Of a DNA stretch of 64,000 nucleotides, positions 10,167-22,639 are shown piece after piece; positions within the stretch are counted from its first letter, which is position 1; the number at the start of each line of letters is the position of its first letter. The notes under the pieces were generated by a model. It ran no database searches. It was not told the DNA's origin and saw nothing but the letters and a program-made list of their open reading frames with translations. The stretch covers positions 20,434,001-20,498,000 of the forward strand of contig JAPQWV010000012.1 of NCBI GenBank assembly GCA_027422505.1, given 5' to 3'. The stretch is from Craterostigma plantagineum. Its lineage: Eukaryota > Streptophyta > Magnoliopsida > Lamiales > Linderniaceae. The position numbers and the translations under genes are program-made.

Positions 10167-11194
10167 TCTCCTATCATTCTCTGCGTACAGACGTTGTAAG
10201 ATGGGAGTAATGCTAGTGCATTGCTCTTAGTTATATATAGGAGAACTCGATGACCCTTGTCTTATACCATTCAGTGAAATAAAAAATCATGCTATTTATG
10301 TTATTTGTCTAGAGTTCATCAAGAGTAATGATTAAGGATCAATCGCAATTCGCAAGTAAACTAGGTGGAATGATTTTTAAATGCTTAATGTTTAAATTTG
10401 TATGTTGAGGACTGTGTGTAGAGTGTGAGGACTGCGTTGAGGCCTGATCTGTATGCCAACTTGCCTAGCGTTGAAGATCGAAGCTGTGCGATGCGTGTGT
10501 ACGTATAAATAAATTCCAAGAATGTAGGATGTTTTCGTTGTTTTAGAATTTAATTATTGACCGGAAATGATATCTGATGTATTTTTATAGGGGTCTTTTA
10601 CACATAAATACCCATTTGCATAAAAACTTGTAATTCAGTACCATGTCAGTATTTTTTTATATGTAGGTACATAATAGAATAAATATTTTGCACTTAGGTA
10701 CTCGATCCCCCGCAGGTACGCCATATAACACATTTAGTTACACTATAGCAACGTATTTGGTACGTAATACATTGAGAAAATGGTACTGTCATATATAACA
10801 CACTAGGGTACCATATACAAACCGTATATGGTGCCGTAGAAATCCGTGACGTAGTATGCAATACACACATAAAAAGGTACGTCAAGAGTGAGGAAATTGA
10901 TACAAACAATAAAAACCTATCTATAAAAAATTTTGACATAGGTATTCATTTGTAAATTTTTTATTCAATTGGGTAATTTTTCATAGATGTCAATTTTGTA
11001 TACATTGAATCATATTTCATATTTAGTAAATTATTGTCTAATTGTTTGTATATTATGGTTGTGCTTAAGTTCGAAAAACTAACGAATTAGATGATTGGTC
11101 AAAATTGTAAATCACCTAACTTAATATTCACCAAATTTACGCTCCCCACCAACCCATTCCATTAAAAATCGAACGCATATATAAATCAGAAATA
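10167..11194. other. AT-rich intergenic stretch
   Basis: No gene is recognised. About 10590-10980 contains alternating GGTAC and AAATTTT motifs and partly inverted ends (ACATAAATACCCATTTG versus, inverted, ACAAATGAATACCTATG), so it may be an old foldback-type element. Boundaries are unclear. Confidence 0.35.
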
Positions 11195-11498
11195 TCATTG
11201 CAGGAAAAATGATAGCTTGCTGCATTCGAGGTCGTTGAGCTGAGCATCTCGATCCATTTCGATGATCAGCGGCATGACGAGGACGAGGAAGGTGGTTACC
11301 AGGATCCACGCGGCGTTGCCGGTGCTCTTCAGGATTCACCACCACGGCCGTCTCACCGGCGGCTTTCTTGCCTTGGTAGACGATCGGAGACTGCGACACG
11401 TGGCTGAGGATTCCGTCGGAGGACGGCGACGATGATCTGGAGGAAGAGAATTTTCTTTCTGGCCTTTTTATGTTAGGGTTTATGTGGAAATGATGCAA
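11195..11498 (-). pseudogene. TOM9/TOM22-like mitochondrial import receptor subunit, frameshifted
   Basis: On the minus strand the first frame reads ILSHVSQSPIVYQGKKAAGE, the N-terminal region of plant TOM9-2 (the short TOM22 of the outer-membrane import complex). The frame then shifts near 11330. In another frame KSTGNAAWILVTTFLVLVMP runs into LIIEMDRDAQLNDLE, the conserved membrane helix and intermembrane tail. A second shift follows, and the remaining tail is not family-like. The residues usually found as KKLL before KSTG are lost at the first shift. Intact plant TOM9 is about 95-100 residues and intronless, so this is a disabled copy unless the assembly has errors. Confidence 0.65.
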
Positions 11499-11502
11499 AG
11501 TA

Positions 11503-11890
11503 GAGCATCTCCAACGATAAACTCAATCGCAAACTCAAACACATTCTCAAACGCAAAAAATGCAGTAATTAATCTCCAACCGACATACTCATTTTTCTGA
11601 CTCAAATGACTATTTTGAAATATTACTTCTAGACTAACTTTATAATTTTTCAATATTGTCCACATAGTTTATAACTTCAAAAAGAATTAATATTTTAATA
11701 GCATATTAAAGTTAATAAATTAAAAAATATTGTTGGTAAATTTTATAGTTCTAGAGAACTTTCTAATTACTTTTTTATTTATATTTTAATTTATTTTTAT
11801 TTTTATAAGGACATTTTAAATATTTAAACAAATAGGACATTAATTGAAATTACTAAATATAGAACGCTATTATGCGTTCAATCGCATCTA
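11503..11890. mobile_element. PIF/Harbinger-type MITE, left part
   Basis: GAGCATCTCCAACGATAAACT at the left is a Tourist/Harbinger-like terminus. It is followed by CAAACTCAAAC and ATGCAGTAATTA blocks that recur, inverted, at 54,900-55,116. The right terminus is not resolved; a hAT element and another MITE follow directly. Confidence 0.5.
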
Positions 11891-11894
11891 CGGC

Positions 11895-12440
11895 TAGAGC
11901 TGTCAAAATGGGCCGGCGTGCGGGCTGGCCCGTAGCCCGCCAAAGCCCACCACTGGTGGGGCGAGACCGGGCAAGCCCGTCTACTTGCGGGCCGGGAAAA
12001 TGAAGGCCGCCCACCTGCGGGCGGGTAGCGGGCCTCGCGGGCTTAGCCCGCCAATTTTTAAAAAAAATAAAAAAAAAGAAAAAACAATAAAAAATAATAA
12101 AAATAGATAAAAAAATATATATATATATAAAAATAGGACAAAATTGAAAAAATTAAAGAATTCAACTTGAAAAATATACCTAATTTAATCAACTTTTTAA
12201 TATTAATTATTTATGATATTAAAAAACTCAAAAATATCAAAATCAATATAATTTATTTATAAATCTTATTAATTAATATAAATACATATATTATTTTTTG
12301 GCGGGCCTGCCCCGGCTCATCGGGCCCGTCCTGCCAAAGCCCGCAGCCCGTGCGGGCATGCTCGCTCAGGCCCGCCCTCTGGCGGGCCGAGAAATTAACA
12401 GCCCGCCCCGCCACTTTGGCGGGCCCCTTTGACAGTTCTA
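11895..12440. mobile_element. hAT MITE (546 bp), GCGGGCC-iterating
   Basis: The 8-bp target duplication TCTACGGC is exact at 11887-11894 and 12441-12448. The terminal inverted repeats are TAGAGCTGTCAAA on the left and TAGAACTGTCAAA as the inverse of the right end. The outer 130-160 bp are built from GCGGGCC/GGCCCGC words, and the middle is nearly pure A/T. No transposase is present. Confidence 0.85.
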
Positions 12441-12446
12441 TCTACG

Positions 12447-13003
12447 GCTGCGTTTTGTTGGGTGAGATAAAGTGAGATAAGCAAAGATAATGTTATTTTT
12501 GTCTAATATAATCTTGTTCAGTTGATAATGTATTTTTTCTTATAAGCCCGCTATTATAAACTAGAGAATCCAAGATAGATAAACAGTATGGCGTGGGTGA
12601 GATTATTTATCCAACCAGGTATGTAAAATGACTAAACTACCCACGTACCACCAAATTATAAAATCGTATTTATTTCATATGATTTATGATAAAACTACAT
12701 AAACAATACCAATTTATTTCTTGTTTCATGGTGATTGAAATGATATGCGTATCTTATATTTTTCGACGTTCATAGTAATAATTATTTTTGTAACCTACGT
12801 GTTGATGATATAAAGGTTAATTTTGTAAATTTACCAATTATACCAAGACAAAATTTTTGTTATCTTGGAAACTAAACAAGATAATAATACAATATGGTGT
12901 TGTTAATATTGCAAAGTGAATATATAACTCATATAGATGTCAAGATTATAATCTTGAGATAAAATTGTGTGACATATTCTTATACGGACAACTAAATGCA
13001 GCG
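12447..13003. mobile_element. Tourist-like MITE candidate containing a MULE-MITE-like core
   Basis: GGCTGCGTTTTGTTGGGTGA at the left pairs imperfectly with the inverse of the right end, GCTGCATTTAGTTGTCCG. The interior has the GAGATAA/TTATCTC inversions common in Tourist elements. About 12650-12785 is similar to the core of the MULE-like MITEs at 46701 and 49047, so one may be nested in the other. No target duplication is certain. Confidence 0.4.
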
Positions 13004-13626
13004 ACACGTTTACTGGAGGAGAGACAAAGTACAAAATCCATTTTGTGATTGGTTTTTCGATTCTGTTGGAGTGATTTTATGATATATTTTTTTAATTTTG
13101 CAGTATCATTGGAGATGGTAGAAGGGCAAAAGCAACCTAAATTTTGGTTAATTTATAAAGAAAAAGTTCATTGAAAAACTTCTGCTATTACCGAAATAAA
13201 TTTTCACCAATTTGCAATTCTAACAAAATCCATTGAGCTTTAGTTAATTAGCTTGTCTGATTATCAATATTAAGAATTTTAAGCACATAATGCACTAATA
13301 TATAAATATATAGTATTATTTAAAGATTTTTCTCGTTTGAATTGTTTAAAATATGAAATTAATCATATTATATTTAAGTATGCAAAAAGAAAAATTGATT
13401 TGTGAGAAATTAATTAGAGACTAGTATGTTTAGCACATAATATATTTTTTGAATATTTATATTAAGCTTTTACAAATAATTTTAATATAATTATAAAATT
13501 GTAATAACCTAACATAGTAAGAGTAAAAAGGTAAAATACTTGTCATGGCAATTGACACTTTTAAACCTCCAACATTCTTTATATAAGAGTATATATACTT
13601 ACTCTATTGTGCTCACCATTTGTATA
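13004..13626. other. AT-rich intergenic stretch without recognised gene
   Basis: More than 600 bases of strongly A/T-rich DNA with no open frame of interest and no recognised repeat ends. Confidence 0.4.
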
Positions 13627-13895
13627 TAGGGCTGTAATTCTAGGCTCTCGACGAGCTTTAAAAAAAAAAATTATAAAATTAACAAATTAATAAAATATAA
13701 ATAAACATTAAAAAAATAAAAAGCTCCCGAGCCTGTTCATGAGCTCGACTTAAATGAGCTCGAGCTCATTTTGGTCGAGTTCGAGTCGAGCTTTTGCCGA
13801 GTCGGATCGTCGAGTTCATTTAAGTCGAGCTCGAGCCGAGCTTTTGTCGAGCCGGCGCGTGGAGCTCACGAGCCGGCTTGGCTCGTCTTTCACTA
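13627..13895. mobile_element. hAT MITE (269 bp), GAGCTCGAG-iterating
   Basis: Flanks TTTGTATA (13619-13626) and ATTGTATA (13896-13903) agree at 7 of 8 bases. The termini are TAGGGCTGTAA on the left and TAGTGAAAGAC as the inverse of the right end. The interior repeats GAGCTCGAG, GTCGAG and CGAGCC words around an A-rich centre. Confidence 0.65.
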
Positions 13896-14056
13896 ATTGT
13901 ATATAGTATAAATGACAAATTGAACTTCATATTCAACTCTTAGGACAAGTCCGCCACAAGTTTGTCACTGCCAAGAGAAATTCTCGTTTCCACGGAATAG
14001 CTTTTCAGAGAGGAGAAATTCCATTGTTTTTTTCTTATGGAGACAAGGATCATACT

Positions 14057-15012
14057 TGTTAGGATTGGTTAACGCGTTTAGAGGGGGTGAATAAACGGTT
14101 GGTCTTTTTCGATTATTTAACTGGTTTGTGCGTTGACTGGTATTAAATCAGTGACCGGTCAGTATAAGTGCGGAAGATGATACTGAGCGGTCAAGTAACC
14201 GATATAAAATGAGGTGTGTGTGAGTGTGTGGGTGTGAAGAACCGGGTTGTTTATGGAAGTTCGGAGTTAACTCTCCTACGTCTCCCCTTCTTCCTCAGAG
14301 GAAGGTTCACTAGATCTTCAGTTATACAGTGTGCCGTACAACTACCAGTCCAAACACAGCTTAATCTAATGAATCACCTAGTATGTGACAATCCACCTAC
14401 TGGCTTTTTACAGTCCGTTGAAATAAGGAACATAAACTACGAACAGTTATATGTCTCTTGACTTCACTTTTGATATCTCTCCTTGAAGTGTTTGAAGATT
14501 GTTGATAATAGCTTAGAATGCGTGAAGTATGTGTCTTCAGCTTGTATTCCTCTTTTTATAGCTGAGATTTGATTTAGAAGCCATTGTGAGATAAACTCTT
14601 CACTCTGCACAGTGCATTAATTGACTTTATGTCCGGTCTTTGCTGCGGGTTATCCTGCCACTTTTGCTTCATTCCTTATTTGCGCTAGTTGACCTCTGTT
14701 TCCCTCTTGGTTGGCTGCCTTGCATTGAATGTCTGTCTGAATTTTTCTTTTTGTCTTAGTACGCCCTTGTCTTTGTGTATCCAGACTGTCCAAAGTCGGT
14801 CAATCTATTTCTAGTACTTCGTTAGTTTATATTGTGCTTGACCGGTCGATCGAGTTCCGTACTAAGTTCAATTCGGTCTTTCCAGTGTAGAGTTCGTTCC
14901 TTAGTGTAGACCGATATTTTGAATCTCTTGTTTCATGTCTTAAGCCATTGTTAGTTAAGTTATGTCAACACCAAAACTATTAATCCGAATGTTTGAATTC
15001 GTATTACTAGCA
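14057..15012 (-). repeat. 3' LTR of the copia element (956 bp)
   Basis: Starts TGTTAGGAT and ends ATTACTAGCA. It aligns along its length with 23790-24770, apart from small indels. Immediately inside it is ATTTCCCCATTTTTGG, which on the minus strand is a polypurine tract. Confidence 0.9.
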
Positions 15013-15028
15013 ATTTCCCCATTTTTGG
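15013..15028 (-). other. Polypurine tract of the copia element
   Basis: On the minus strand AAAAATGGGGAAAT abuts the 3' LTR, the expected place for plus-strand priming. A similar run (AAAAAGGGGGAAATT) lies at about 15446-15462 and another (CAGGGGGAACA) near 18445, consistent with the multiple polypurine tracts reported for Sireviruses. Confidence 0.55.
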
Positions 15029-15095
15029 TGATTGACAAAACTCAACAGCAGAAAACCAGTTTTCATTCATATCAAAAAAAATTGATAACTATACA

Positions 15096-17862
15096 CTACT
15101 CATAACCCTTGCTCTTAGATATCCGCTCCATCTCCTTTAGCTTGATGACGTCCTTGTACGCACTTTCCTTTATATCATGCAATCTTGTAAGATCTGCCAG
15201 TTGGTCCTTTGTAAGACTGCAGGGCAAGTGCCTTAGACTGCTGCCATCATACTGCACTTCAATCGGACCGGCTTCACTAACCGGAATACCAGATGTATGT
15301 TTGTTTAACACTTCATCCGGTATTAGTGCGCTTCGATGCGGCTCTTTTTGGGTCATCCACTTTGAGATATATCTGTGAGATGAACTTCTGAGAATCAGTT
15401 GAGGTAGAGCTAGGCTGGGTCTGTTTGTGTTTTCTGCTGGTGCCACTAATTTCCCCCTTTTTGGCAATAACCGGAGTTTGAGCATACTGACTGGCTATAT
15501 GTTTGGTCAGCTCAGCCATTTGAGCGTTGATGACCTCCAGGTCTGAGCATACATCAGAGCGAAGACCGGCTAAATCGTTCGAGAGAGCTTTGAACTTCTC
15601 ATTATTATGCTGCCGGTCACTGTCAATTTTCATGGTGAGCACAGACATTTTTCTGAAGGTTTGCTTCACCAAAGAGACCTCTTTTGTTCCATGATTTCAA
15701 GCAGAACGGGAGAGGTCTTAGGAGGTTCGTCCGGTGGGCGTGAAGGTGCTGGAGCTGCTTGAGAGATGCCTGGAGCCGAAACCTGTACTGGTTGGGGATC
15801 AGCTGATATAACAACCGACTCAGTTACTACAACAGTTACTGAAGTACCTTGTTCGGCTGCAGCATCGGTAGAGTGTGAGGGGTCAGCGTCCATCGACGCA
15901 GAAGCACAATGAAAAGTGAGAAGCAGGGGCTGTGGATTGAAAGCTGGGATTTCAAATGGAATGGACGCATCTGCCAAATTAGGCAGGGCAAAGTCTGGAA
16001 TTGGTTGGCGGAAGAACAGTGGAGGAGCCGCCGTAACCGGTAATGGAACCTCCGGTTCAGGGGTTGAGCGAAGAACTGGTCTGGTTGCCAGTTGAAGACT
16101 AGTGGGAAATGAGCTGTCTGAGAGAGCTGACAAAGGAGAAACCGGTGCGACGACAAGGGCCGTTGTGGTGGTAGAGACAACTGGTGTCGGAGAAGAGGTT
16201 GAAACAATAACTGAGGATGAAGAGAGACCCGGCTGAATCCTATTGAGAACAGTTGCGTAATAGACCTCCATGTTGTGCATCTCAGCCTCCAATCTTGTCA
16301 GGACTTGAAGATCGTGAACCGCATCAGGTCCCGTCGGTTGGATATTCTGCCTTCGCTGATCAATGTAGTGCTGCAGCTGATCCATTTTGAGACGGAGACT
16401 GAGGAGTTCCTGAGCGCTCAGCAGGACTTGGATGGATTGGATTCCCAGTAGCTTGATGATCTTGGCCTCGGTCTTCCTGGCCTTTGTCAACCGAGCAGTG
16501 GAAACTTTCCGACTGAATGGAGTATACCGGATGTCGAGCCAGTCCTCAAAGTCCTGAAGGTCGGTCGCGATGTTATCATCAATCTCTTCTCTGATAAGAT
16601 TTCAGGCGGTTTCGTCGATGGACTCAGGAGACTCAGAGATGGCCTTAGCTTTTCCTTTGCCTTAGGTCAACCGACACGGTCCGTGCTAATTCCTTTATTA
16701 CCACACCGCCTTGTCTTGGGACGGTTTGAACCACGTGACTGGTTGGCCCTGAGATTGGAGATGCATCGGTTATTTGTCTTGTGGTTGAGCAGTTTGGAGT
16801 TGCGATGGCGGAGTCGGTTCCTGAACAGAGAGTGAGGGCCGGTTAGCAGTACTTGCCGGGGCATCTTTAGATTTAGAGGGCAGCGCAGCGGTATTAGGTC
16901 CGATTGCTACCATCTTCTTGGGTGCCGTGCTTCGCAATTTCTTGAGCACCACTGTAAGTGGTACTTCATCTTCAGAGGAAGAAGCCAGAACCAATTGTTT
17001 CTTTGCCGGTTTCAAGGAGACTGGTTTCTTGTCACCCATTTTCTTCTTTGTTGGGGTAGGTGCGACTGATTTCTTGGGGCGAACAGATGTGTGTTTCTTG
17101 GACGGCTGTGGAGCATTAGATTTTGTAGAAGCCTTCCTTTTGGTCGTTTCTTTGTGGGCTCAGTCATTGCTACCATTTGGCGGATAAACTTAGCCGTGAC
17201 TATCTGAACACTCCCCAACAGTTGGACCGATCCGACATCAGCAACCTTGTGTCTGAGGAGAAAGGAGAGTTGAGGAGCAAAGTTCTTGAACTGCCTCTCA
17301 TGAACTGGCAGTATCACCTTTAGTACAGAGAAGATAAAGGAAGCCCAGTTGATCGCCATGTTGGTCATTATGGCAACCATGGCTTGAATTTTGTCGCCAG
17401 TCAGCATGTCAAAAGAGACAACTTTTCCCAAAACTGACTTCGCCACCACAACTTGAAGCAGACGAAATTCCGATTTCAGAACCACCCGTTTATCTGAATC
17501 CTTGAATGACTTTTCCCTCAAGGACATCGTAGCCTTCATTGACTCCTTGACCTCATCTGAGACTTTGATGAGGGTTGCCTCAGTAGTCGGTAGATTAAAT
17601 AGCTCTGCAAAATAGCCCTCAGTGATTTCAATCTGCAGACCATTGATGAGACACTGCTGACGGTTGCCAATGACGAGAACGGTGGCGAAGAACTGATACA
17701 GCACATCTGGGTAGTATTCAGAGGTGCACTGAAGAAATGTCTGGAGTCCGGTTGCAATTAGGGCTTTAAGAACTGGAACAAATCGTCATGTTCAGTATCC
17801 ATACTGTTGTCGAAGTTGATTTGGAGCGCAGTTCTGGTAAGGTCGTTGTGGACGGGTGCCAT
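15096..17862 (-). pseudogene. Extra 3' reading frame of the copia element (putative plant transposon protein domain)
   Basis: A series of minus-strand frames starts at ATG 17862 and ends at TAG near 15096, broken by shifts or stops near 17760, 17150, 16600 and 15700. The N-terminal third contains LYQFFATVLVIGN and INGLQIEITEGYFAELFNLP, the pattern of the 'putative plant transposon protein' family often carried by plant retrotransposons. Basic, Ser/Pro-rich and coiled-coil-like stretches follow (for example IAKKGEISGTSRKHKQ). Sireviruses carry an envelope-like or accessory frame at this position. No clear signal peptide or membrane anchor is seen. Function unknown. Confidence 0.6.
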
Positions 17863-18501
17863 TCTCTGTGATTTTGTAGGATTTGAAGAAGAATATGGGG
17901 GATTTTGAGAGTGAGAGAGATTTCTGCTTTTGTGAGTTGAGGATAATGACGGAAGTTCTTCTATTGATCACGTAGACAAAGATTTTGAGCGGGATAAAGC
18001 ATGTTTTCGCATTAAATGCACGAGACGTCTTGTCGTTTAGCCTTTCTCACACATCATTAAATGCGGTACCACGTAGCTCTGCTGGTTTGTATAGTGCATG
18101 TCGCCAGTATTTCGAAAAAGTACTACGACAGCAATTGATGACGTATTAATTAAAAACGATTTCGGTCAGTCATTGATCAAGAGATGGGAAATATTTCGGT
18201 ATCTATACCGTTCAAAGAATTGCCGGTATTATGTGAAGGAGTGACCGGTTTTAGAAAGAGATGAAGAAAGGCTCAAAAAAATGTGACTAAGGTTAGTTTT
18301 AGTGGAAACTGACAGGATTTGTGTATGATTGACCAATACGAAAGAATTGACTGTTTTATAAAGATGGTTATCACGATCATCAAATTGCAAGGTTTGTTAT
18401 AGAGTCTAGGCAACCAATTATACCAATTAATTTGATATAACAGTGTTCCCCCTGACTCCATGCAAGGTTCCTTATGATCGATCTAATAAACCCAGAGCAT
18501 T

Positions 18502-20460
18502 TCAAAAGAAAACAAACTTAGCTTCCGGTAGCGGTTTGGTCAGTATGTCTGCTACTTGTAGACCGGTTGAGATGTGTTCCAGTCTGACATTTTTCTTCAG
18601 CACATGATCTCGTATAAAGTGATGTCGAATTTCAATGTGTTTGGTCCTTGAATGGAATATCGGATTCTGTGTGTTTGGTCCAGTTGATGTTGTATCCACA
18701 GAACCTGAGAACAGCAACTTCGAGCCGCCAAGTATTCTGCTTCAGCTGTTGATGTAGCTATCGAAGTTTGCTTCTTGCTGAACCAGGAAATTAACCGATC
18801 ACCGAGGAACTGGCACTATCGCTTCTTCGATCTATCTTACAACCGGCATAGTCAGCATCGGTATAGCCATGCAGGGACATACTTGAGTCTTTAGGGTACC
18901 ATAGGCCTACATTGATGGTCCTTTTAGATACTTCAGTATTCGTTTTGCTGCTGTGAAGTGACTTTCCTTCGGATTAGATTGGAACCGGGCACACAAGCAG
19001 ACACTATACATGATGTCCGGTATGCTTACTATGAGATAGAGTATTGAACCAATTAAACCCCGGTATTTGGTAACTTCAACTGGAGTTCCATTTTCATTCT
19101 TGTCTAATTTAATTGAGGAACTCATTGGTGTAGTTGCTTGAGAGCAGTTCTCCATACCGAACTTTTTGATCAGCTCCTTTGTATATTTGGCTTGGCTGAT
19201 AAATATCCCATGCTCCATCTGCTTTACTTGAAGTCCCAAAAAGAAGGTAAGTTCGCATCATGCTCCTCTCAAACTGATCTTGCATCATTTTTTAAAACCG
19301 TTTGCACAACTTAGCATCGGTTAAGCCGAAAATAATGTCGTCTACATAAATCTGAACAATCAGTAGATGATCACCCTTTGTAGATCAAAATAGTGTTTTT
19401 ATCGACTCCTCCAATTGTCAACTGATGATCGGTTAAGAATTTTGATAGCGTTTCGTACCAGGCTCTTGGTGCTTGCTTCAATCCATAGAGAGCCTTTTTC
19501 AAACGGTAGACGTGATTAGGATATTCATGATTTTCAAAACTGGGTGGTTGTGCAACATACACTTCTTCAGATATTGTCCCATTCAGGAATGCACTTTTAA
19601 CATCCATTTGAAATACTTTGAAGGCCTTGTGTGCTGCATATACTGAGAATATCCGAATGGCTTCAAGTCGTGCAATTGGTGCAAAAGTTTCATCATAGTC
19701 AATTCCTTCTTCCTGCTGGTATCCTTGAGCAACCAGTCTGGCCTTGTTCCGAGTAACAAGCCCATCTTCATTGAGCTTGTTCTTGAACACCCATTTTGTA
19801 CAAATCACAGTTGAGCTGGTCTTGGAACGAGAGTCCAAACTTGGCTACGCTCAAACTGGTTCAGTCCCTCTTGCATGGCTTCTATCCAGTTGTCATCCTT
19901 CAGGATTTCATCGATTTTTGTTGGTTGAATCTGATATGTGAACGCATGACTGAACAGATTTGGGTTAGTTTGCCGTCTTGTTTTCATAGGTGCTGTAGGA
20001 TCTCCTATGATTAGTTGCTGAGGATGATTCAGCTTTGTACGATTCCATTTGATGCGTTCCCCTTCAGTTGATTCCTCCAGTATGTCTTGAGTAGCAGTAT
20101 TGAGTCTTTCACCATTTTCAGGTACGACTTCATGATCATCACACGAATTGACTGGTTCCACCGGTTCCTCTGCAGGATTGCCCAGAATACCAGTTTCGTC
20201 CGTGATAGGTATTTCAGTGTGTCTTGAAACCGAATGATCCATTTCTTCATCCCTTGAGTCTTCAAGATGTGATTTCTCCAGTTGACTGCTTAATCGACTG
20301 ATGTTACTAGGAGTTTGATCATCAATTTCCGATTCTTCAAAGACAACATGTGCTCATTCTTCAATAGAGAGTCCTAGTGTTGAAGATCGGTAGGCTTTAC
20401 TGACTGAAGAATATCCAAGAAAAATCCCCTTTTCTGCCCTTGCATCAAACGCTTATGTAA
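18502..20460 (-). pseudogene. copia reverse transcriptase-RNase H, decayed
   Basis: Minus-strand pieces, in order: KAFDARAEKGIFLGYSS (about 20450-20400), a linker, [17 protein letters not shown] and [17 protein letters not shown] (19838-19371), then the catalytic YVDDIIFG near 19340. Between these last two a TGA at 19371-19373 breaks the frame. The fragment at 19239-18907 holds GLIGSILYLIVSIPDIM, and the RNase H end is SRTKHIEIRHHFIRDHV with ADILTKPLP (18717-18502). The order and motifs are those of the copia Pol C-terminal half. Several frame breaks disable it. Confidence 0.85.
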
Positions 20461-20524
20461 AGTCCAGATTATCCAAAAACACAGATTTACTTCAATGGAT
20501 TAAAGCTTTGATAGTTCCTGTGAA

Positions 20525-20753
20525 CAGTGCTTTGGAGGCGTAATGTGAGTTTTAGAGTTTTGAAAATGGAAACTTAATTAGTGATTGTTAGGGTTTAAGC
20601 TTAAATACCTTGTAAGGTATTTAAGCCCATTGGGCCCCTAACAAGCCCATTACTTACAACCCATCTAAGTAAAGTATAACATATAAAATACATCATATAG
20701 AAATAACAAGACTTAGAATAAATATTTTGGACACTTCTAAAATATTCCTAACA
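20525..20753. mobile_element. Small insertion in copia pol; possible short solo LTR at 20586-20753
   Basis: The copia reading is interrupted between the integrase C-terminal region (right of 20753) and the IFLGYS region (left of about 20460). Within the gap, TGTTAGGG...CCTAACA (20586-20753, 168 bp) has TG...CA ends with a 7-bp inverted repeat, and a short hairpin lies at 20596-20625. No 5-bp target duplication was confirmed, so it may be a TRIM-like solo LTR or another element. Confidence 0.4.
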
Positions 20754-21890
20754 GCTGACAACTGATTTTTCCCATTGTTGTGTATGAAACATTTGCTGCC
20801 AAATGTTGAAGTAACCTACTGAAGGAATATTTCCGGTCCATACTTCGTACGGAGTTTTCCCTGTTTCTTGCAGATCATTGACCGATTCTGAGTGTAGCAT
20901 GCAGTATTGATTGCTTCTGCCCAGAACTTGTACGAGATGTCTGCATCTGCTAACATTGTTCTTGCTGCTTCCTTTAGGGTTCGGTTTCTCCTTTCAGCTA
21001 CCCATTCTGCTGCGGTGTCCTAGCAGCAGATAACTCATGGCGGATACCGTGGTTCTCAAGAAATTCGGTTAGCATAGAATTCACGAATTATGTACCTCGG
21101 TTACTACGAATTCGGTTTATATTATTACTTTGTTCATTCTGCATTCTTTTGAAAAGTTTCATTAAGCTAATTGGAATTTGGTCTATAGACTTTAAAAATA
21201 CAACCCAAGTAAACCTTGAGAAGTCATCAACTATCACTAGTGTGTACTTAGCTCCACCAAGACTAATCACCGGTATAGGTCGAAGATCAATGTGAAGTAA
21301 ATCTAGACACCGGTCTGACTCGATATTCCCTTTATTTTTGTAAGTTGATCAAATTTGTTTACCTAACTGACATGCAGTACAATGTTTATCTTTAGAAAAA
21401 CTTTAGGTCAGGTAGACCTTTGACTAGCCTGTTTCTCCTAAGGGTGGAGATAGTCTTAAAATTTAGATGATCCAGACGTCTGAGCCATAACAAGCTTTTG
21501 GAATTATGGGCTAAGAGACACGTTTGTGTAGAAACTGACTGATCTCCCCACTGGACTCTATATGTGCCACCGACTCTATAACCGGTTATCAGTGTGTGCT
21601 CAGTTTGATCTTTCACAAAACATTTATCTTTTTCGAAAGATACTAGAAAGTTATTTCGACATAGTTGACTGACGCTAATTAGGTTATAGTGAAGGTTTTG
21701 TACTAAGTGTACATCCTTTAGGGTAAGGTTCCTGTGAGTAATCACTCCCTTCCCAATTGTTTTACCTTTACCATTGTCTCCAAAAGTGATGATCGGACCG
21801 GTATGTGGCTTTAGCTTTTTCAGCAATCTTTCATTTCCGATCATGTGCTGACAACATCCACTGTCTAGATACCATACTGATTGATTCAGC
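20754..21890 (-). pseudogene. copia protease end and integrase, decayed
   Basis: On the minus strand the protease active-site region WYLDSGCCQHMIGN lies at about 21880-21840. It is followed by the GAG-pre-integrase region (LLWLRRLDHLNFKTIS; the zinc-binding His expected after LLW is replaced by Leu). The integrase core appears as GGAKYTLVIVDDFSRFTWVV (about 21260) and IRSNRGT (an Asn replaces the usual catalytic Asp). It ends with ARTPQQNGVAERRNRTLKEA (about 20990), which keeps the catalytic Glu. Frame breaks occur at about 21390, 21088 and 20760. Confidence 0.85.
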
Positions 21891-22639
21891 TCCTCAATAT
21901 ATACCTGAAAAAGATAAATATATATATATACATATATACATATTGGTAGTCAATCTTACTTGGGTCCGGGATGGATTAGGTTCTTAGGTACCCAGATCTG
22001 GATAAGTTTTGATAGTTTGTCCAATACTTGGGTCTATTGAATGTTTAATGTTTTTAGACCTAGTAACTCCTGTTTTTTCTGCCCGGTATTGTCTACCCCT
22101 GTTCTTATGCTCATAATAGTACCCCTTGATTTCCCCTGTGTTCATGCCTATTTGGTATCGGCCTAGTTTGAGTAACAACCTTTGATGGATTCATAGTAGG
22201 TTGATATCCCTTTTCAGTTCTAACTGGGGGTTCAGGTGTTTTGCCGGTGTCGCTAGTTTGTGAGGGGCCAGCTTGGACAAACTTGATCCGTCCAGTATTC
22301 CTAGTGCGTGATGAGGATGTACTCGGTCCGGTGTGTTCCTTAAATCCTAGCCATGTCTTGTCGTTGCTATCCTTCATGTTGTTCTGAAGATTGTCGACTC
22401 TCTTCTTGGATAGATTCCAAGATTGGACAATAGAGTTTAGCCAAGAATTTTCAAATTTTAATTGCATGATCTCCTTCCTAAGTTGTTTTACCTCCTCAGT
22501 CAGATCCCCTGATTGACTGAGGTCACTTTCGGTTGATTGATCAATCGATGTGATAACTCCCTTACCCTTCTGTTGATTGATTTTCTGAGATAGCTTCCGA
22601 TATTCATCAGTTATCTCTTGAAGGGCTTAAAGTAACTCT

